Assembly: GCA_945643635.1 (NCBI GenBank)
Contig: CALZFC010000006.1
Span: forward strand, 2,624,001-2,688,000
Length of the DNA stretch: 64,000 nt
Source of the DNA: Allodiplogaster sudhausi
Lineage: Eukaryota > Nematoda > Chromadorea > Rhabditida > Diplogasteridae
Direction of reading: 5' to 3'
Below are positions 1-12,040 of the stretch, one piece after another. The notes below the pieces were generated by a model. The model saw nothing but the letters and a program-made list of their open reading frames with translations. It was not told where the DNA came from and did not search any database. Positions within the stretch are counted from its first letter, which is position 1. The number at the start of each line of letters is the position of its first letter. Made by a program: the position numbers and the translations under genes.

Positions 1-319
1 CAGACCTCAAATTGTCCTCCCTTTTTTGCAATCTCGTTTATTTTCACGCAGCAATTTTGTGCGGCCTGTGAAACAAGAAAGAAAGAAAAAAAGTGAGAGT
101 TCCTTCTCAAGGGGTGAATACGCATTTCGAAACAAAATTAATTATTATTTTCGATTACTGTCCTTCCCAAAAATTTGCACAATATTTGCAAAGTATGCAT
201 GTCTTTTCCTTTAGAACGTATTCCACTACCTGTGCAGGTAAGAATAGAAAAGTTCCTGTAAGAAGAGGAATTGTAACAATAGGAAAGTTCATTGTAAGTT
301 CGTATTTCTCAATCCTTAC

Positions 320-3300
320 CTGAAGATTGTCTGCATCCACATGATCGACGAGTGGCGACTAATGTTGGAGGGCGTCGAATTCTTCGCCAGATAGACACCC
401 GCCGCCGTCCACATCACTGAATGAGCAGAAAGCGGCTTGGAAGGAATGAATCGTAAAATGGACATAGAAATAATTTTAATATTTCAGAATATGTTGTCAT
501 ATCTTTTAAGATAGCCTCTCCGTATGACTCCAGTAGGGCCTGCCCCAGATCCAGAAGTTGAATTCGACTATGAAAACATAGTCAAGCATGGCACAGGGCT
601 CCAGTAGCAAGATTAAATGGTTAATAAATTTTTTCAAAAAAAAAATATTGTGTGAACAGTTGAAAGTATGGAAATTTTTTAAATTGTTGTATCTCGCTTC
701 AAACTCAATATTTTTCAATTTTCTTTTTTTATTGGCATCACCGTTGGATTCTTAACAAAACTGCTATGATGTGTTTCAGTCAACTATTTCATTTTCACAT
801 CGAAAAATAAATTACTTTTAATATTTGAATTTGACGGTTAAGTACCTTATACTCATTTGTCTGTGGGCGTTATATCTCAAAATATAGAGCATTAAAAACT
901 GTATAACATATATTCTTTTCGTTTCGTGTAGAGGTCCGTAAGGGGGTAAATATTAGGCTCAAATAGGCGTACCTCGGATATGTAGGATTCAAGGAATGCG
1001 TGAAAAAGAAGTTAAATTCTGGTTCTAACATAAAATGAACAATTTCATTAGATTCAGCACGTGTTTTTCCATAAAATCTCTCTGTCAAAATTTCATAAAG
1101 ATATCATCTTCCATAAAAAAAAACGCATTTTTCGATTTTTCAGCCATTATCAGAAAATGACCTAAAACTATTCGAAGCGCTGTATTTTCAATGTTTTCAG
1201 CCTGAACAGGATCGTACTATTCAGTACGCGACAAAATTCTCTACAACATATATGCATTACATCTTAATAGGGTGTCCTCACCAATGACAGTATCGATTTT
1301 CCTATGGCGGTCGCGTCAAACCTGACAGATCCGCATTTTCCAACTTTTCGTGCAATCTGAATGTTTCTTACTCATCCAATACATCATTCTGCTCCACAAA
1401 GCACACTAAGATCAGAACCGATGTTCGTTTTGCAGATTTCCGGTGGTAAAAGACCGCAAAAGGGTTTGCACGCGCGCGGCTTCGAACCTGCGACCCATAA
1501 CATTCGACGTGCACAACCAATGGGCCAAAATAACCTCGAGCAATAACAGCCGCGAAAATGTCCCCCAAAATATTGACTTTTCAACGGACTCCAGGGCACC
1601 TTTTCGGTACTGTTACTAATAGAGAGGACATTATTTATCAGTCACTATTTGCTATTCGGCTGGAGTACCGAAAAGGTGCCCTGGAGTCCGTTGAAAAGTC
1701 AATATTTTGGGGGGACATTTTCGCGGCTGTTATTGCTCGAGGATTGAACTTATCGCCACATGTTGTATGCCATTCGATAGCTTTCGCGAAGACGAACAAC
1801 TATCCCATACATCACGTTATGATGTATAGATTGATTGACCTACTTTTTTGGGTTCGAATATTTTGGCCACTTATTTGGCCTTGCCGCCAATTTACACTTT
1901 TTGGCGGTTATATTTATTTCGATAGAGCGCAAAAATAGCTATCGGTTGATAGGTCAACCTTTAAGATTGGTTTTGGAATTTTCCAGAAATGAATTTCTTA
2001 ATGTTATTTTAGCCCATTGGTTGTGCACGTCGAATGTCATGGGTCGCAGGTTCGAAGCCGCGCGCGTGCAAACCCTTTTGCGGGCTTTTACCACAGGAAA
2101 TCTACAAAACAAACATCGGTCCTGATCTTATTGTGCTTCTTGGAGCAGAATGATGTATTGGATGAGTAAGAAACATTCAGATTGCACGAAAAGTTGGAAA
2201 ATGCGGATCTGTCAAGTTTGACGCGATCGCCATAGGAAAATCAATACTGTCATTGGTGGGGACGCCCTATTAAGATGTAATGCATATATGTTGTAGAGAA
2301 TTTTGTCGCGTACTGAATAGTACGATCCTGTTCAGGCTGAAAACATTGAAAATACAGCGCTTCGAATAGTTTTAGGTCATTTTCTGATAATAGCTGAAAA
2401 ATCGAAAAATGCGTTTTTTTCATGGAAGATGATATCTTTATGAAATTTTGACAGAGAGCTTTTATGGAAACAAAACGTGCTGAATCTAATGAAATGGTTC
2501 ATTTTATGTTAGAACCAGAATTTAACTTCTTCTTCCCGCATTTCTTGAATCCTACATATCCGATGTACGCCTATTTGAGCCTAATATTTACCCCCTTGGG
2601 GACATCTACACGAAACGAAAAGAATATATGTTATACAGTTTTTAATGCTCTATATTTTGAGATGTAACACCCACAGACAAATGAGTGTAAGGTACTTAAC
2701 CGTCAAATTCAAATATTAAAAGTAATTTTTCGATGTGAAAATGAAATAGTTGACTGAAACACATCATTGCAGGTTTGTTTAGAATCCAACGTTGATGCCA
2801 ATAAAAAAAAGAAAATGGAAAAATATTGATGTTAAAGAAAGTTATGTGCACTTAAACTTTTCCCTTACGTTTGCATGCCCAGGCAAGAAAAAAATTTTCT
2901 AACAAAATTGACCTTCTAATTTTCTTCATAGTGCGCATAGGTATCCCTGATTAAATTTTGGATAGCCAAATCAAAAATTTTTACCCCGGGGCAGGCCAGC
3001 ATGGAGGGCTGCTTGATCCTTAGAGAGAGGCTCTCTTAAATGCATATGGCAGAAGAGCCCAACAAAAGTATTTTTTTCTGACAATTGGGCTAAATATTGA
3101 GTTTTTTTTAAATTATTATTTATTATTCGTTAAAATTGTGCTGCTATGTCAATATTGATTGCATCTATTACTTTACCCTAATACAACCTTACAAAGTTAC
3201 TGGCTAACTTCGTAACTTTCTCTGTTTCGTAAAATGAAAACAGCACTAACGGCCTCCTCCTGTGCCACTCAGCGCTGAGAAGCCGTAGAGCGTGGCATTG

Positions 3301-4704
3301 TTGATGTAGAGGAACTGCGTCTCGAAGAGCGTGTAGCAGGCGGAGCCGATGACCTGTTACTCTTTTTATACTGTATTTAAGTTGAACTACTATTTTTTTG
3401 CCTTTTTTAAGAGTATTATTTCAATTTACTATAATTTCAAAAGAAATTAATTAGAAAACAATTATTAGTATAATATTTAAAAAAAATTTATCATGTCAAC
3501 ATATGTACTTGGTTGTTTTTCTTCTTAAACGTACATAGAACACAAACAAATTTGACTTAGGCTATTACTATCATATATTGATTGATTTGATGGAAAGGCA
3601 AAAAACAACAACTTCAAAACTTCTCGCGAACCATGGACCAGCGACAGCCCAAGAGGCCGATGAATGGAGGCGCGAGGAGATTCGAGAAGATGAACGCTGC
3701 GTAGATGAGCGTTTGGCTGGAGCAAAAAAATACTATTTGTAACATTTTAATTTTTAAAGATCCCGCCTTTTCTTAATAATCTTCTTTTAATAGACCTAAT
3801 TCCCTATTAATAGCGCTCGCTCAAATCCTATGATTAGTATATAAAGGAAACGGTCATCAAATCGAAAAGGGAATAAAGAAAAAAAAACATTATCCATTGA
3901 TTCCCTTATTGTTACTAATTGTTATCTAACACTTTGACAACAGGGCAAGAATCGATTTTTCCCCCTTCTAAACAAGTATTACCCTAACAAGTAGTCTTAG
4001 CCAGGTTGTCAAATTCGTAAGCCTAATATTCAATAGACGCCATTTTTGCCTGCCACAATGGCAAAAGAGCAAAAGAGCAGTAGGAGGTTTAGGGAAGCGC
4101 GACTACAAATTTACACAAAGTACAGTTGAGCTTTCTGCTCCAGTAAAAAAAGTAAGCTTCGAAAAGTCGTTTTTCATCTCCGGCGGTTTAGCGTTGCTTG
4201 ATTGCTTTATTAACTGTCTTCTCACCTTGTCTTTGCTCTTGCTCACGAACTTGTTTTTTTTGTGCAAAATAAAATAAAGTGTTTTTAGCGTTTCTGACCT
4301 CTTTTTGGTGGTTTAATTTGTGAAGTGAAGCTCCAAAATCTCACAAAACAGAAAATCGTTTTTTCAGCAATTTGCACCCTCATACAACTAAAAAAAAACT
4401 TAAACTGAACTATCTGTGAGCACTATCTTTAAAGTACGAAGCATAGACGTAATAATTTGACTTTTCCTCATCATCTCGCCCTTGCTTTTCAGGCAAAAGG
4501 CGCGAATTCAAACGTGAGTTTCCCGCCTCACCTGTAATAGCCGGCATGCTCGCTGATCTCTGGCTGGCTCGCGTGCGCGTCCGCTAGCGCCGTCTGCTCG
4601 ATCGCAGACATGCCGAAGAAGGCGAAGAAGATGCAGCAGAGCGCCAGCGAGAGCTGGCACATCCGAAGAGTCGAGCGAGGCACATTGACGGGGAGTGAGA
4701 CCAT
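320..4704 (-). CDS. UNC93-like major-facilitator-type membrane protein, 5' part (4 exons, runs off the window)
   Basis: Four exons join in frame: 4704-4532, 3716-3632, 3353-3251 and 416-320, with phases 2, 1 and 2 all matching. They give 152 codons. The product begins MVSLPVNVPRSTLRMCQ, then a hydrophobic helix (LALCCIFFAFFGMSAIEQTA), then GYYSQTLIYAAFIFSN, LLGCRWSMVIGSACYTLF and GGGLMWTAAGVYLAKNS. This order (helix with an IEQT-like motif, GYY, SxWSMVIGS, G-x-x-x-WT-x-x-x-YL) is the N-terminal half of UNC93/UNC93A-type proteins, 12-helix membrane proteins of which C. elegans UNC-93 modulates a two-pore K+ channel. The last exon ends with a good donor (AG/GTAAGG), so the gene continues left of base 320. 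The ATG at 4704 follows a possible acceptor (TTTAAG), so an earlier exon cannot be excluded. Intron 3 (417-3250) holds a foldback element. No lesion is seen. Confidence 0.85.
1478..1527 (-). other. tRNA-like pol III promoter boxes in left arm of foldback
   Basis: Read on the minus strand, TGGCCCATTGG (1527-1517) fits the A-box consensus and GGTTCGAAGCC (1488-1478) fits the B-box. Spacing is about 39 nt, slightly shorter than in a true tRNA. No cloverleaf could be drawn, so this is tRNA-derived (SINE-like) sequence, not a tRNA gene. Confidence 0.5.
2010..2059 (+). other. tRNA-like pol III promoter boxes in right arm of foldback
   Basis: Mirror copy of the left-arm signal: A-box TAGCCCATTGG at 2010-2020 and B-box GGTTCGAAGCC at 2049-2059. 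The two copies point outward on the two arms, so transcripts from them could be partly complementary (inference). Confidence 0.5.
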
Positions 4705-4913
4705 TCTTAAAGCGAGTAAGCAAAAGTAACATTTGAATTCGCGCCTTTTTTGCTCAAGACAAGCGCGAAAGAAGACACGTGTGATTTAGAGACAAGCGTG
4801 CGATTGGTATGTTTATTATGACTCAAATAAATACATTTTGAGAGAGACACGATTACAGTAGTCATAAAAATATCCTAAGCCAATAAATTACGATTGGCTT
4901 TCGTGCTACTCTA

Positions 4914-5107
4914 GATGAAGATGATCACCGTAAAATAATTAATTCATGTTCAAATTGCCGCGCTTTCTCGCTGAGACTTGTTTTTTTTCGCTCATTCTAT
5001 TTGGCAAGTCGCACACAAAAACGCTGTGTGAAAATAGAATGCGCGCCAATGAGAGTACGAAGGGTGGCGGCAATTTGAAATATGTCCTTTTTCGATGATC
5101 GCCCTCC
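4914..5107. mobile_element. Short MITE, family F1 (GGCGATCACCG ends)
   Basis: The left end reads GATGATCACCG and the right end CGATGATCGCCCTCC, an imperfect terminal inverted repeat. Next to the ends, TTCAAATTGCC and GGCAATTTGAA also pair. The same ends recur at 42565-43058 and 46043-47228. The flanking TTAA seen in those copies has decayed here. It lies just upstream of the UNC93-like start. Confidence 0.6.
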
Positions 5108-5497
5108 ATTATATACATATCTATATGTACATATGATATTACAAAAATATAATATTACAAACACTTACAAACTTACAAAGTTACAAATGTGTAACCACTA
5201 GAAAAGATTGATATCGGAGAAAATCGAGGAATTCAACGCTTGCCATTGTTCATTGATGACAATAATAGGGAGGAGTCGGCGGAAAAGTACCGGTTTTTTT
5301 TTAAATTTGATAAATGTTTCTGGCATACAATGTTATTTATCGTGAAAAGCATAAGCATGGGAAATAAGCGGATTAAACATATTAAACATACATACATATC
5401 AAATATGCTCCAATTGCTGTTGGCATTGGTGGACAGAGTATACGAGGAATAACGTTGCTCTTGCAGCACATTTTGGAATGAGGAATGCAGAAGAATG

Positions 5498-5597
5498 AGC
5501 AAGAGAGAGAGAGAGAGAATGAGAGGGAGATAGAAAGGGAGAGAGAGAGAGGGAGAGAGAGAGGAGAGAGAGAGAGAGGGAGAGAGAGAGAGAGAGA
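5498..5597. repeat. (GA)n-rich tract
   Basis: Imperfect GA/GGGA repeat. It produces spurious Ser-Leu-rich reading frames on the minus strand. Confidence 0.9.
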
Positions 5598-6308
5598 TCG
5601 AAATTAGAGCTTCGAGGAAACAAAAAGGCGTCATGGGAGATAAGAAGAAAGTGCTACGGCATTTGATAAGAAAGAGGAAGGAAGTCACTACTGCTCCTGC
5701 TGATATTAAGAGAAATGCTGGTAATATTTTCGATACACACTACGAACATACAGAGAAGGTACTAATATTAAGCAGGAAGGAAGCACACTGATAAAACATC
5801 CATCTTATCAAATTAGAACGAGAAAACAAGGGCCTTTAAGGAACACTAGACTCTTACGAAGCGAAATACTCACATTTTGGTCTCTTTTTTATATGTAACG
5901 AAAACTCAAGTAGTTTTCTTATTATTCAACAGAAGAATAAGGAGCAATTGTTAGGCACCTCGACTTAGAACGCTTGGAATAAATTCATTCACAGAATTAA
6001 AAAAAAGATGATTCATTCAGCCCAATTAGGTGCTTCTATGTGCGTACGTGTTTAAAATCGTAATATATAAATATATGTATTTTCCTTTTCTATTATTTAG
6101 GCAGAAATGAAAATCATGTTTTAATATGTTTTAGAATTCGTGAATTATTTCCACAACGTTATGGAGAGCAGGTGAACTCTGGTCAGGGTAGCTGTTCAGT
6201 CATCTCCCTTGCACAGGGAAAACGCCTTTTCTAAATTGTTTGCCATATGTGTCTCCTCAGCCTGCCTGCTGTACATGTTGCAGTTACGCCCAAACAGAGA
6301 GGGCATTG

Positions 6309-6460
6309 ATGAGAAAGAGAGAGAAAGAGAGCGAGAGGGAGTGAGAGAGAGAGGGAGGAGAGATGAAGCGAAAGAGAGAGAGAGTGAGAGAGAGAGAGAG
6401 CGAGAGAGAGATTGGGTGAGAGATAGAGAGTGAGAGAGAGAGAGTGAGCGAAAGTGTGTA
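6309..6460. repeat. (GA)n-rich tract
   Basis: Interrupted GA repeat. Reading frames across it on both strands are pure Arg-Glu or Ser-Leu low complexity. Confidence 0.9.
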
Positions 6461-6835
6461 AAGATATAGTGAGGCAGAAAGAGTAAGAGAGTGAAAGAAA
6501 ATAGAGGCCAAAGCGACCTAGAGAAATCAGAACGTCCTAAAGTGATCAAGAATAAGAAGATGTAGAATAGAGAGCGAGAGTCTACTCTTTTCCGCGGAAA
6601 AGAAGAGAGACTCCAGAGAAGCAGAGACGGCCCGGCCGCGCAATCGAAACCTGATTGGCTTGTCCGTTCACGTTTCAGTCATTTTGGTGAGTGTTGGGAT
6701 GGAGAGGAGGGTGAGAGGGTGGTGGCTAAGCTAGCAATGGTGTATGTCCCTTAACCACCCGGCCATTTTGGCGCTGTCTTTCCATTTTCCAGACTTTGTC
6801 AGAGCCGTTCATTTCGCTTTATCCTAATTTGCCTT

Positions 6836-7000
6836 CTCTCCTCTCTCTCTCTCTGTCGCTCTCTCTCTTTCTCTCTCCCAAAGTTGCTCTCTCCTCCGCT
6901 CTCTCTCACTCGCTCTCTCACTCTCTCTCTCTCTCTCACTCGCTCACTCTCTCGCCACCTCTCTCCATAAGTTGCTCTCTATCTCTCTCTTCGATTAGAA
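6836..7000. repeat. (CT)n-rich tract
   Basis: Interrupted CT repeat with CACTCG interruptions, about 170 bp upstream of the next gene's start. Confidence 0.9.
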
Positions 7001-7173
7001 CATCTCCTCCTATCTTCTAGTGACTCATTGTAAGGCCGGCGCTCGACTTTCTTAGGTAGAACAAAAGTAAATATTTTATTAATTGAGACCTTAATTAATA
7101 TACTTTATAATTTAAGTAAATTACATTAACTAATGATACATGGACGGTTCTAGCACGAACGCATCCATTCAAT

Positions 7174-8061
7174 ATGGGCGCCTCCATCTCTGGCGACCAT
7201 CTCGTCTGCCATGACTCGCTCGATGACTGTTGGCTTATTATTCATTAAATTTATTTTAAGATTAAATTTTTTTTCTTCTTTTTTTTCTTGCTCAAAACCA
7301 CATTTTTCTCCAACATATCTGTATGTACATATGTTCAGCGTTTACCCTCGTTTGCCAACTTTGGACTTTTATTTATTTCGTATACATTAAAAACCGGGCG
7401 AAATACTTATCGCCTGCGTATTCACGGATGTCAAGCAATATCTTTTTGGAGAAATGCTGCAGTAAACCAGCGGTGCCATAGATATTCATTACATTATTCT
7501 TCGCTTAAAGTTTTACTATCACTATGTTACTGTTTGTTTATATGGAATTTTTTTTGTTATTTTCTTTATATTGTAATTTATGAGCAATGGTAAGTAATAA
7601 ATATTTTTTATTAGTAAATAAAAAATTTTTGTACTCAATTCTATTCTCACTCAATTTTTTTTAAACTCAATTTTTGTACTCAACAGTTACGAATTTCCCC
7701 TCAAGGCCGCTCCCATTGCGATCGCTCCGAGTGCGTCTACGTTGACAAGTGCAACGGTGGCGTCGGTCAAAAGTACGTCTGTCTCATCATCGATCCGCGC
7801 TTCATTACGTCAGAGATTTTTATTTTTTTTTTTCAAATTTATTTATTTTTCTATTTTGCGCGCCGTATTTTCACTTTTTACACTCTAAATACTATTGAAG
7901 AAACAAGTTGAATCCCAGTTAATAATAGCGCCCTATGAAAAGAACTTATTCTTGCGAAATGCATTCTTTTCTAGCTCCTCTCATAATCACTTCTCTCTCG
8001 CTCTCTCTCTATTTCTCACACTCTCTCCCTCCCTCGCTCCTCTCTCTCTCCCTCTCTCTCA

Positions 8062-8092
<31 letters not shown>

Positions 8093-8461
8093 ACTCTCTC
8101 TCTCTCTCTCTCTCTCTTCCAGCTGGGTGATGATCATCTCCTTCCTGATCGTTCTTTGTGTCTGCTCTTCTCTCGTCGCTTTCTACGTCTGCCGCGCCTT
8201 CAGATGGTCGTTCAGGTTGGATCTCTAGAAGAAAGTTTTCTCTCTCTCTATTTTTAAATGTGTTAAATTAAAAAAAAAAATATATATATATTGTTAAAAA
8301 CAACTACGTTAATCTAATAACAAATTAAAAAGAAGAACCATTCCAGAAACGCCGAGCGTACCGATGGCGACATCGTCTTCCAGAACGTGCGCCGCGTCCA
8401 TCACTTCCAGATTCCACGGCCCAAGAAGCATCCGTCGTCGTCGTACTTTCAGCGGCACTAA
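7174..8461 (+). CDS. Small Cys-rich single-pass membrane protein (4 exons, about 109 aa)
   Basis: Exons 7174-7228, 7706-7772, 8123-8215 and 8347-8461 join in phase (1, 2, 2) and end at TAA. The order is a Cys-rich N-terminal part (LVCHDSLDDC, RSHCDRSECVYVDKCNGG), one strongly hydrophobic segment (WVMIISFLIVLCVCSSLVAF), then a basic tail (IPRPKKHPSSSYFQRH). Donors GTACGT and GTTGGA and acceptors CTTCCAG and ATTCCAG support exons 2-4. Exon 1 is less certain: it starts MGASIS, which fits an N-myristoylation motif, and uses donor GTTGGC. An alternative acceptor for exon 2 exists at about 7690. I do not recognise the family; the Cys spacing suggests a disulfide-bonded extracellular stub next to a membrane anchor. 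Intron 2 contains a (CT)n tract ending at the acceptor of exon 3. Confidence 0.6.
7985..8118. repeat. (CT)n tract forming the polypyrimidine stretch of an intron
   Basis: The CT repeat runs to within a few bases of the acceptor CTTCCAG of exon 3, so the microsatellite is itself the polypyrimidine tract. Confidence 0.9.
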
Positions 8462-8633
8462 AATTATGACAAAACACACTAAAAATATAAATGTGCCATT
8501 CACAGATTAGCAATGCTAGAAACTGATTTTCCACCGCGTTATATATATCGACTGTTTTTTTTATTATCTTAAAAGACAGTAACAATCAAATATTACCCTT
8601 TCTGCTGGCCGGAAAGTGTATATGCGAGCGATT

Positions 8634-9671
8634 TTAAGAGAGCCAATCTGAGAGACTTGAGCACGGGCATGTCGGGAACAAAATTATTTTTTGATTTTTT
8701 ATTCCTTCTAATGGCTTATGTAGCACCCCATTGAGATCCCAAAAAAATTGTTTCAAAAATTTGTTTCTGTTATTTCACCATGGATATGCACCGAATACCT
8801 GAAAAAACACAAATGATCATAACTTTGTTTTTTGTTGAGATATATTAGTCTCTTATGGCTTATTACAAAAGATCGTATGCATGGAATTCCATTGAAAGTG
8901 GTTCATCTTGCAGCAAATTTCATCCTCTTTCTTATAATGTATGTTTCGAAAGGCGAAAATGTTTTAAAGTAGTTTTTTAAGCCTTCTAATTGTACAGAAC
9001 GAAATTTCCCATATAAATTGAAACTTTTCAATAAAAGTATGTATGTAACATTTGAAGATCTCCGTGAGAGCTCTTAGATGATATTCTTACGATTTTGTAA
9101 TATTGACATTGAGCGCAGTTATGGTTCGATGAATGCGCTTGCACGGTGCTTCGGCGGCCGAAAATGCGCCATTTTGACCGACTCGCGCGCTTCATGTCAA
9201 AGAATAGTAAAATAGGTGTACGGATTTCTGAATGAAAGGCATCTAATTAGGGGTTTAAAATGTCGCTCTTTCACGTGGTGATTTCACCTTTTTAACATGC
9301 GGGGGTTTTTGTGCCCCAAACGCACCACTTGAAATACTAAAATGCCAAAATGAGGCCTTTGATAAAATATTTAAAAAAAAAAATGATTAACACAATTTTT
9401 GTGCGCCTTTCAATTTGGAATTGAATAAACAGTTCAAAATTAATATATCTCAACAACGAACAAAGTTATGATCATTTGAGTTTTTTTCGGGTATTCGGTG
9501 CATATCCATAGTGAAATAACAGAAAAAAAATTTTGGAACATTTTTTTTGGGATCCCTATAGGGTGCTACATAAGCCATTAGAAGGAATAAAAAATTAAAA
9601 AAACAAATTTTGTTTCCGACATGTCTTGTATAGAGGAGACCTGCTCGAACCTCTCAGATTGGCTCTCTTAA
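8634..9671. mobile_element. 1.04 kb foldback TTAA-flanked element
   Basis: The ends are TTAA+GAGAGCCAATCTGAGAG (8634 on) and CTCTCAGATTGGCTCTC+TTAA (to 9671). The inner arms also pair: CTAATGGCTTATGTAGCACC near 8710 with its inverse near 9570, and CACCATGGATATGCACCGAA near 8775 with its inverse near 9505. The terminal GAGAGCC is shared with the element at 506-3039, so they belong to one superfamily. No coding capacity is seen. Confidence 0.8.
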
Positions 9672-10540
9672 AAACACTTATCTTAAGATCTTACAGAAAG
9701 TAACTTTCGATAAAAAAAAACTTCTTCAATCTTTTCTGTTGCACAGTAATGACATATTTATAAATTACAAATATCCTGCAACCTTATTTACGTAAGGAAT
9801 AATGACAGCACGACGCAGAGTTTCTACGGTCGTAAAATATCTGACAAAGAGAAAATCAGCAGATCTGTTCTGCCAGCAGCTTTCACGATGTTTTCTCTCT
9901 TTATTATTATTTTTTGCACATGCACATTGTAGTCAAATGAAAATATTTATTGTTCATAACAATGACAATTGAATCGAACTCATAGTAACTTTTTTTATGC
10001 TGGCTGCAGATTTAATTACTGCAGATCGTTTAAAGGAGCACAAAAAATTCGACAATATTCTTTGAACGGATGAATATTTTTAATTGCAAGAAATGTGTGA
10101 ATTTATGACGAGTACTTTCTTTATCACAATTTCTCAGAGTAGGAGATTCTATAATACTGACTGATGCAGCTCTAAACCACCGGAGAGTAAGAAAATGACA
10201 TTTCTACTTCAGCATAAAGCTAAAAAAATTTTTATAAAGGAGCAAGTAACTCAACCGATATCAGCTTGAATTTTTCTTTAACTATTGTGGTCGCCTCTCA
10301 AGATTACATGCTCTCTCGTGCATGTGTCAGGGAAAACAAGTGCGAATTCAACTGTGAGTTTTGCACCTGCAGAATTCTGCCTTGTCTACTTTTAGTGTCT
10401 GCATTTTTATTAATTTGCAACGAATCATCAAAGTCTAGAGGGAAAGAGACAGAGAAGGATGGAAAGAGATAGAAGGAAAGAAAGAGAGAGAGAGAAAGAG
10501 AGAGGGCGACGGAGAGACTGAGAGAGGCAGAGAGGGAGAG

Positions 10541-10583
<43 letters not shown>

Positions 10584-10838
10584 GAGAGAGCGAAAGAGTG
10601 AGGGAATGAGCTAGGGGAATTGGATGAGGAGAAATTTGAGCATGAAGAATTAAATAAGGCTACGGCATGAAGGGAAAACCGAGAGCGAAAGAATTGAATG
10701 CCAACTAATGGCAAGCCAATCTATCTGCCAGCATCTAAACCTTGCAATTAGATTTCATTTTCAAACGAGGCGATGGGGCAACTTGTGAAAATAAATATGT
10801 GTATTAGACTTGTGTGTGGGGGGGGAGGAGAGAGAGAT
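9672..10838. other. Intergenic, no gene seen; GA tract at its right part
   Basis: Unique-looking AT-rich sequence, then an interrupted (GA)n tract at about 10440-10600. The reading frames here come from the tract. The 3' end of the uridine phosphorylase copy follows. Confidence 0.5.
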
Positions 10839-10975
10839 TCAGAGATGCAACCGCTTGCGAATGAAAGCAGAGACGAGAATGAAGGGGCGGAACTCGAATT
10901 CGTGGAAATTCCATTCTGTTGAGAAGAGTAACGCAAACGACCGCAGCTGGAAAAGAATGCCACATAAGGAGCGGC

Positions 10976-11029
10976 TGGCCAATTGGTAGTGATCCCTGAT
11001 TTGCACTCATCCGATGAAGGTTCAAATCC
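10976..11029 (+). other. tRNA-like A and B boxes in UPP intron 6
   Basis: TGGCCAATTGG (10976-10986) and GGTTCAAATCC (11019-11029) match pol III A- and B-box consensus with starts 43 nt apart, the spacing of a class I tRNA. The acceptor and T stems do not pair well, so it is probably a tRNA-derived SINE fragment or dead tRNA. Confidence 0.45.
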
Positions 11030-11761
11030 CCTTGCCTCGACAATTATGTTGAAAAACAGTCACTGTCTCATTCTTTACTTCTCGTTTGTTTGTCTCACAA
11101 TCAGTGATCTCCGAAAAAAGGAAGAGACCAAGGATCACTCGTTTCAATTTACGGAGTTGGCAGCTCCCTGCCGACAAATTAAATGATCTTACTGACAATA
11201 CATTAGAATTTAATAAGGGCAAGGTAAAAAAATTAATATCGCCTTGTTGCTTTTATGCATTGTTGAATGATATGTTTAACAATGACATTCTGCATGTTGC
11301 TTGCAAGATTTTGCTTTTGATAAAAATATAATAAAAGGTGTCAGAGATGAAAAAAAAGAAGAAAAAAAACAAGGCAATTGAATTCCGACCAAGAATATGA
11401 TAAGAATTTCCGCAAAGGCTCATAAATTATGTGAAGAATAAAAAAATGGCAGACAGACGTAATGCCTTTTTTTGGATCAGTGAAAATCTTTTTATCATAT
11501 ACTTTTATTCGTATTTTGGAATAAAGAAAATTGAAGAAGTAAAACCTCTGAGGCCTGCGCGGAGGATGAAGGAAGCGAAACAAGTGCTTTCCATTTCAAT
11601 GTTCCTCACTCCACTCTCGAAGAGCGTACGGAGAAGGACGAACTTGTCTTCGGCCGAGTACGAGCAGAAGAAGCCATCCAAGCGCATCTGGCCTGCAATG
11701 GAAGAGACTGAGCTGGCCACATCAGAGCAAGACGAGGTGGGCTGCACACAAAGAACATTGT

Positions 11762-11818
11762 CTTAGACAATCATTGTCTTGAAGCCATTGTCTTGAGATT
11801 TTTTGTCTTAGACAAAAT
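11762..11818. repeat. Cluster of TTGTCTTAGACAA-type palindromic words
   Basis: Within 57 bp of UPP intron 5 the word TTGTCTT/AAGACAA occurs about five times, twice as the full palindrome TGTCTTAGACAA. Confidence 0.7.
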
Positions 11819-11884
11819 TGATGAGGGTGGCAAGGCACTCTGCACTCACAATCAATCTGCCGGTCATCATAGGTAATTGAAGAA

Positions 11885-12040
11885 AAGAGGAGAGAGAAAA
11901 AGACAGAGAGACAGAGAGAGACAGAGAGACAGACTCAGAGGGATAGAGAGAGAGAGAGTGAGAGCCTCGGAGGGATAGAGAGAAAGAGAATCAGAGGGAG
12001 AGAGATAGAGAGACAGAGAGAGCGAGAGAGAGAGAGAGAA
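11885..12040. repeat. (GA)n-rich tract in UPP intron 5
   Basis: GA/GACA interrupted repeat immediately downstream (in gene sense) of exon 5. Confidence 0.9.

Larger units (their letters stand above)
506..3039. mobile_element. 2.5 kb foldback (palindromic) TTAA-flanked element in UNC93 intron 3
   Basis: The ends are TTAA+GATAGCCTCTCC (506-521) and GAGAGGCTCTC+TTAA (about 3025-3039), inverted copies of each other. The arms pair over most of their length: about 715-1611 with 1666-1744 plus 2003-2820. The loop is about 1612-1665, and an unpaired segment of about 255 bp (1745-2000) interrupts only the right arm. Each arm carries a matching reading frame of about 70 codons (870-1088 minus, 2464-2667 plus) with no recognisable domain. 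No transposase is visible, so the element looks non-autonomous. TTAA flanks would fit a TTAA-specific integrase, but the terminal bases are not typical piggyBac. Confidence 0.8.
4705..7173. other. Intergenic region between divergent genes
   Basis: Apart from the MITE at 4914-5107, this holds AT-rich unique-looking sequence, (GA)n tracts at about 5498-5597 and 6309-6460, a GC-richer block at about 6590-6790 containing GATTGG, and a (CT)n tract at about 6836-7000. The UNC93-like gene leaves to the left and the small membrane protein gene to the right, so the block may hold a shared promoter region. No TATA box or other defined element could be assigned. Confidence 0.5.

Noticed and set aside
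2010..2059. Functional tRNA gene
   Set aside because: A and B boxes fit, but no acceptor stem or anticodon arm pairs. The same holds at 10976 and 29617.
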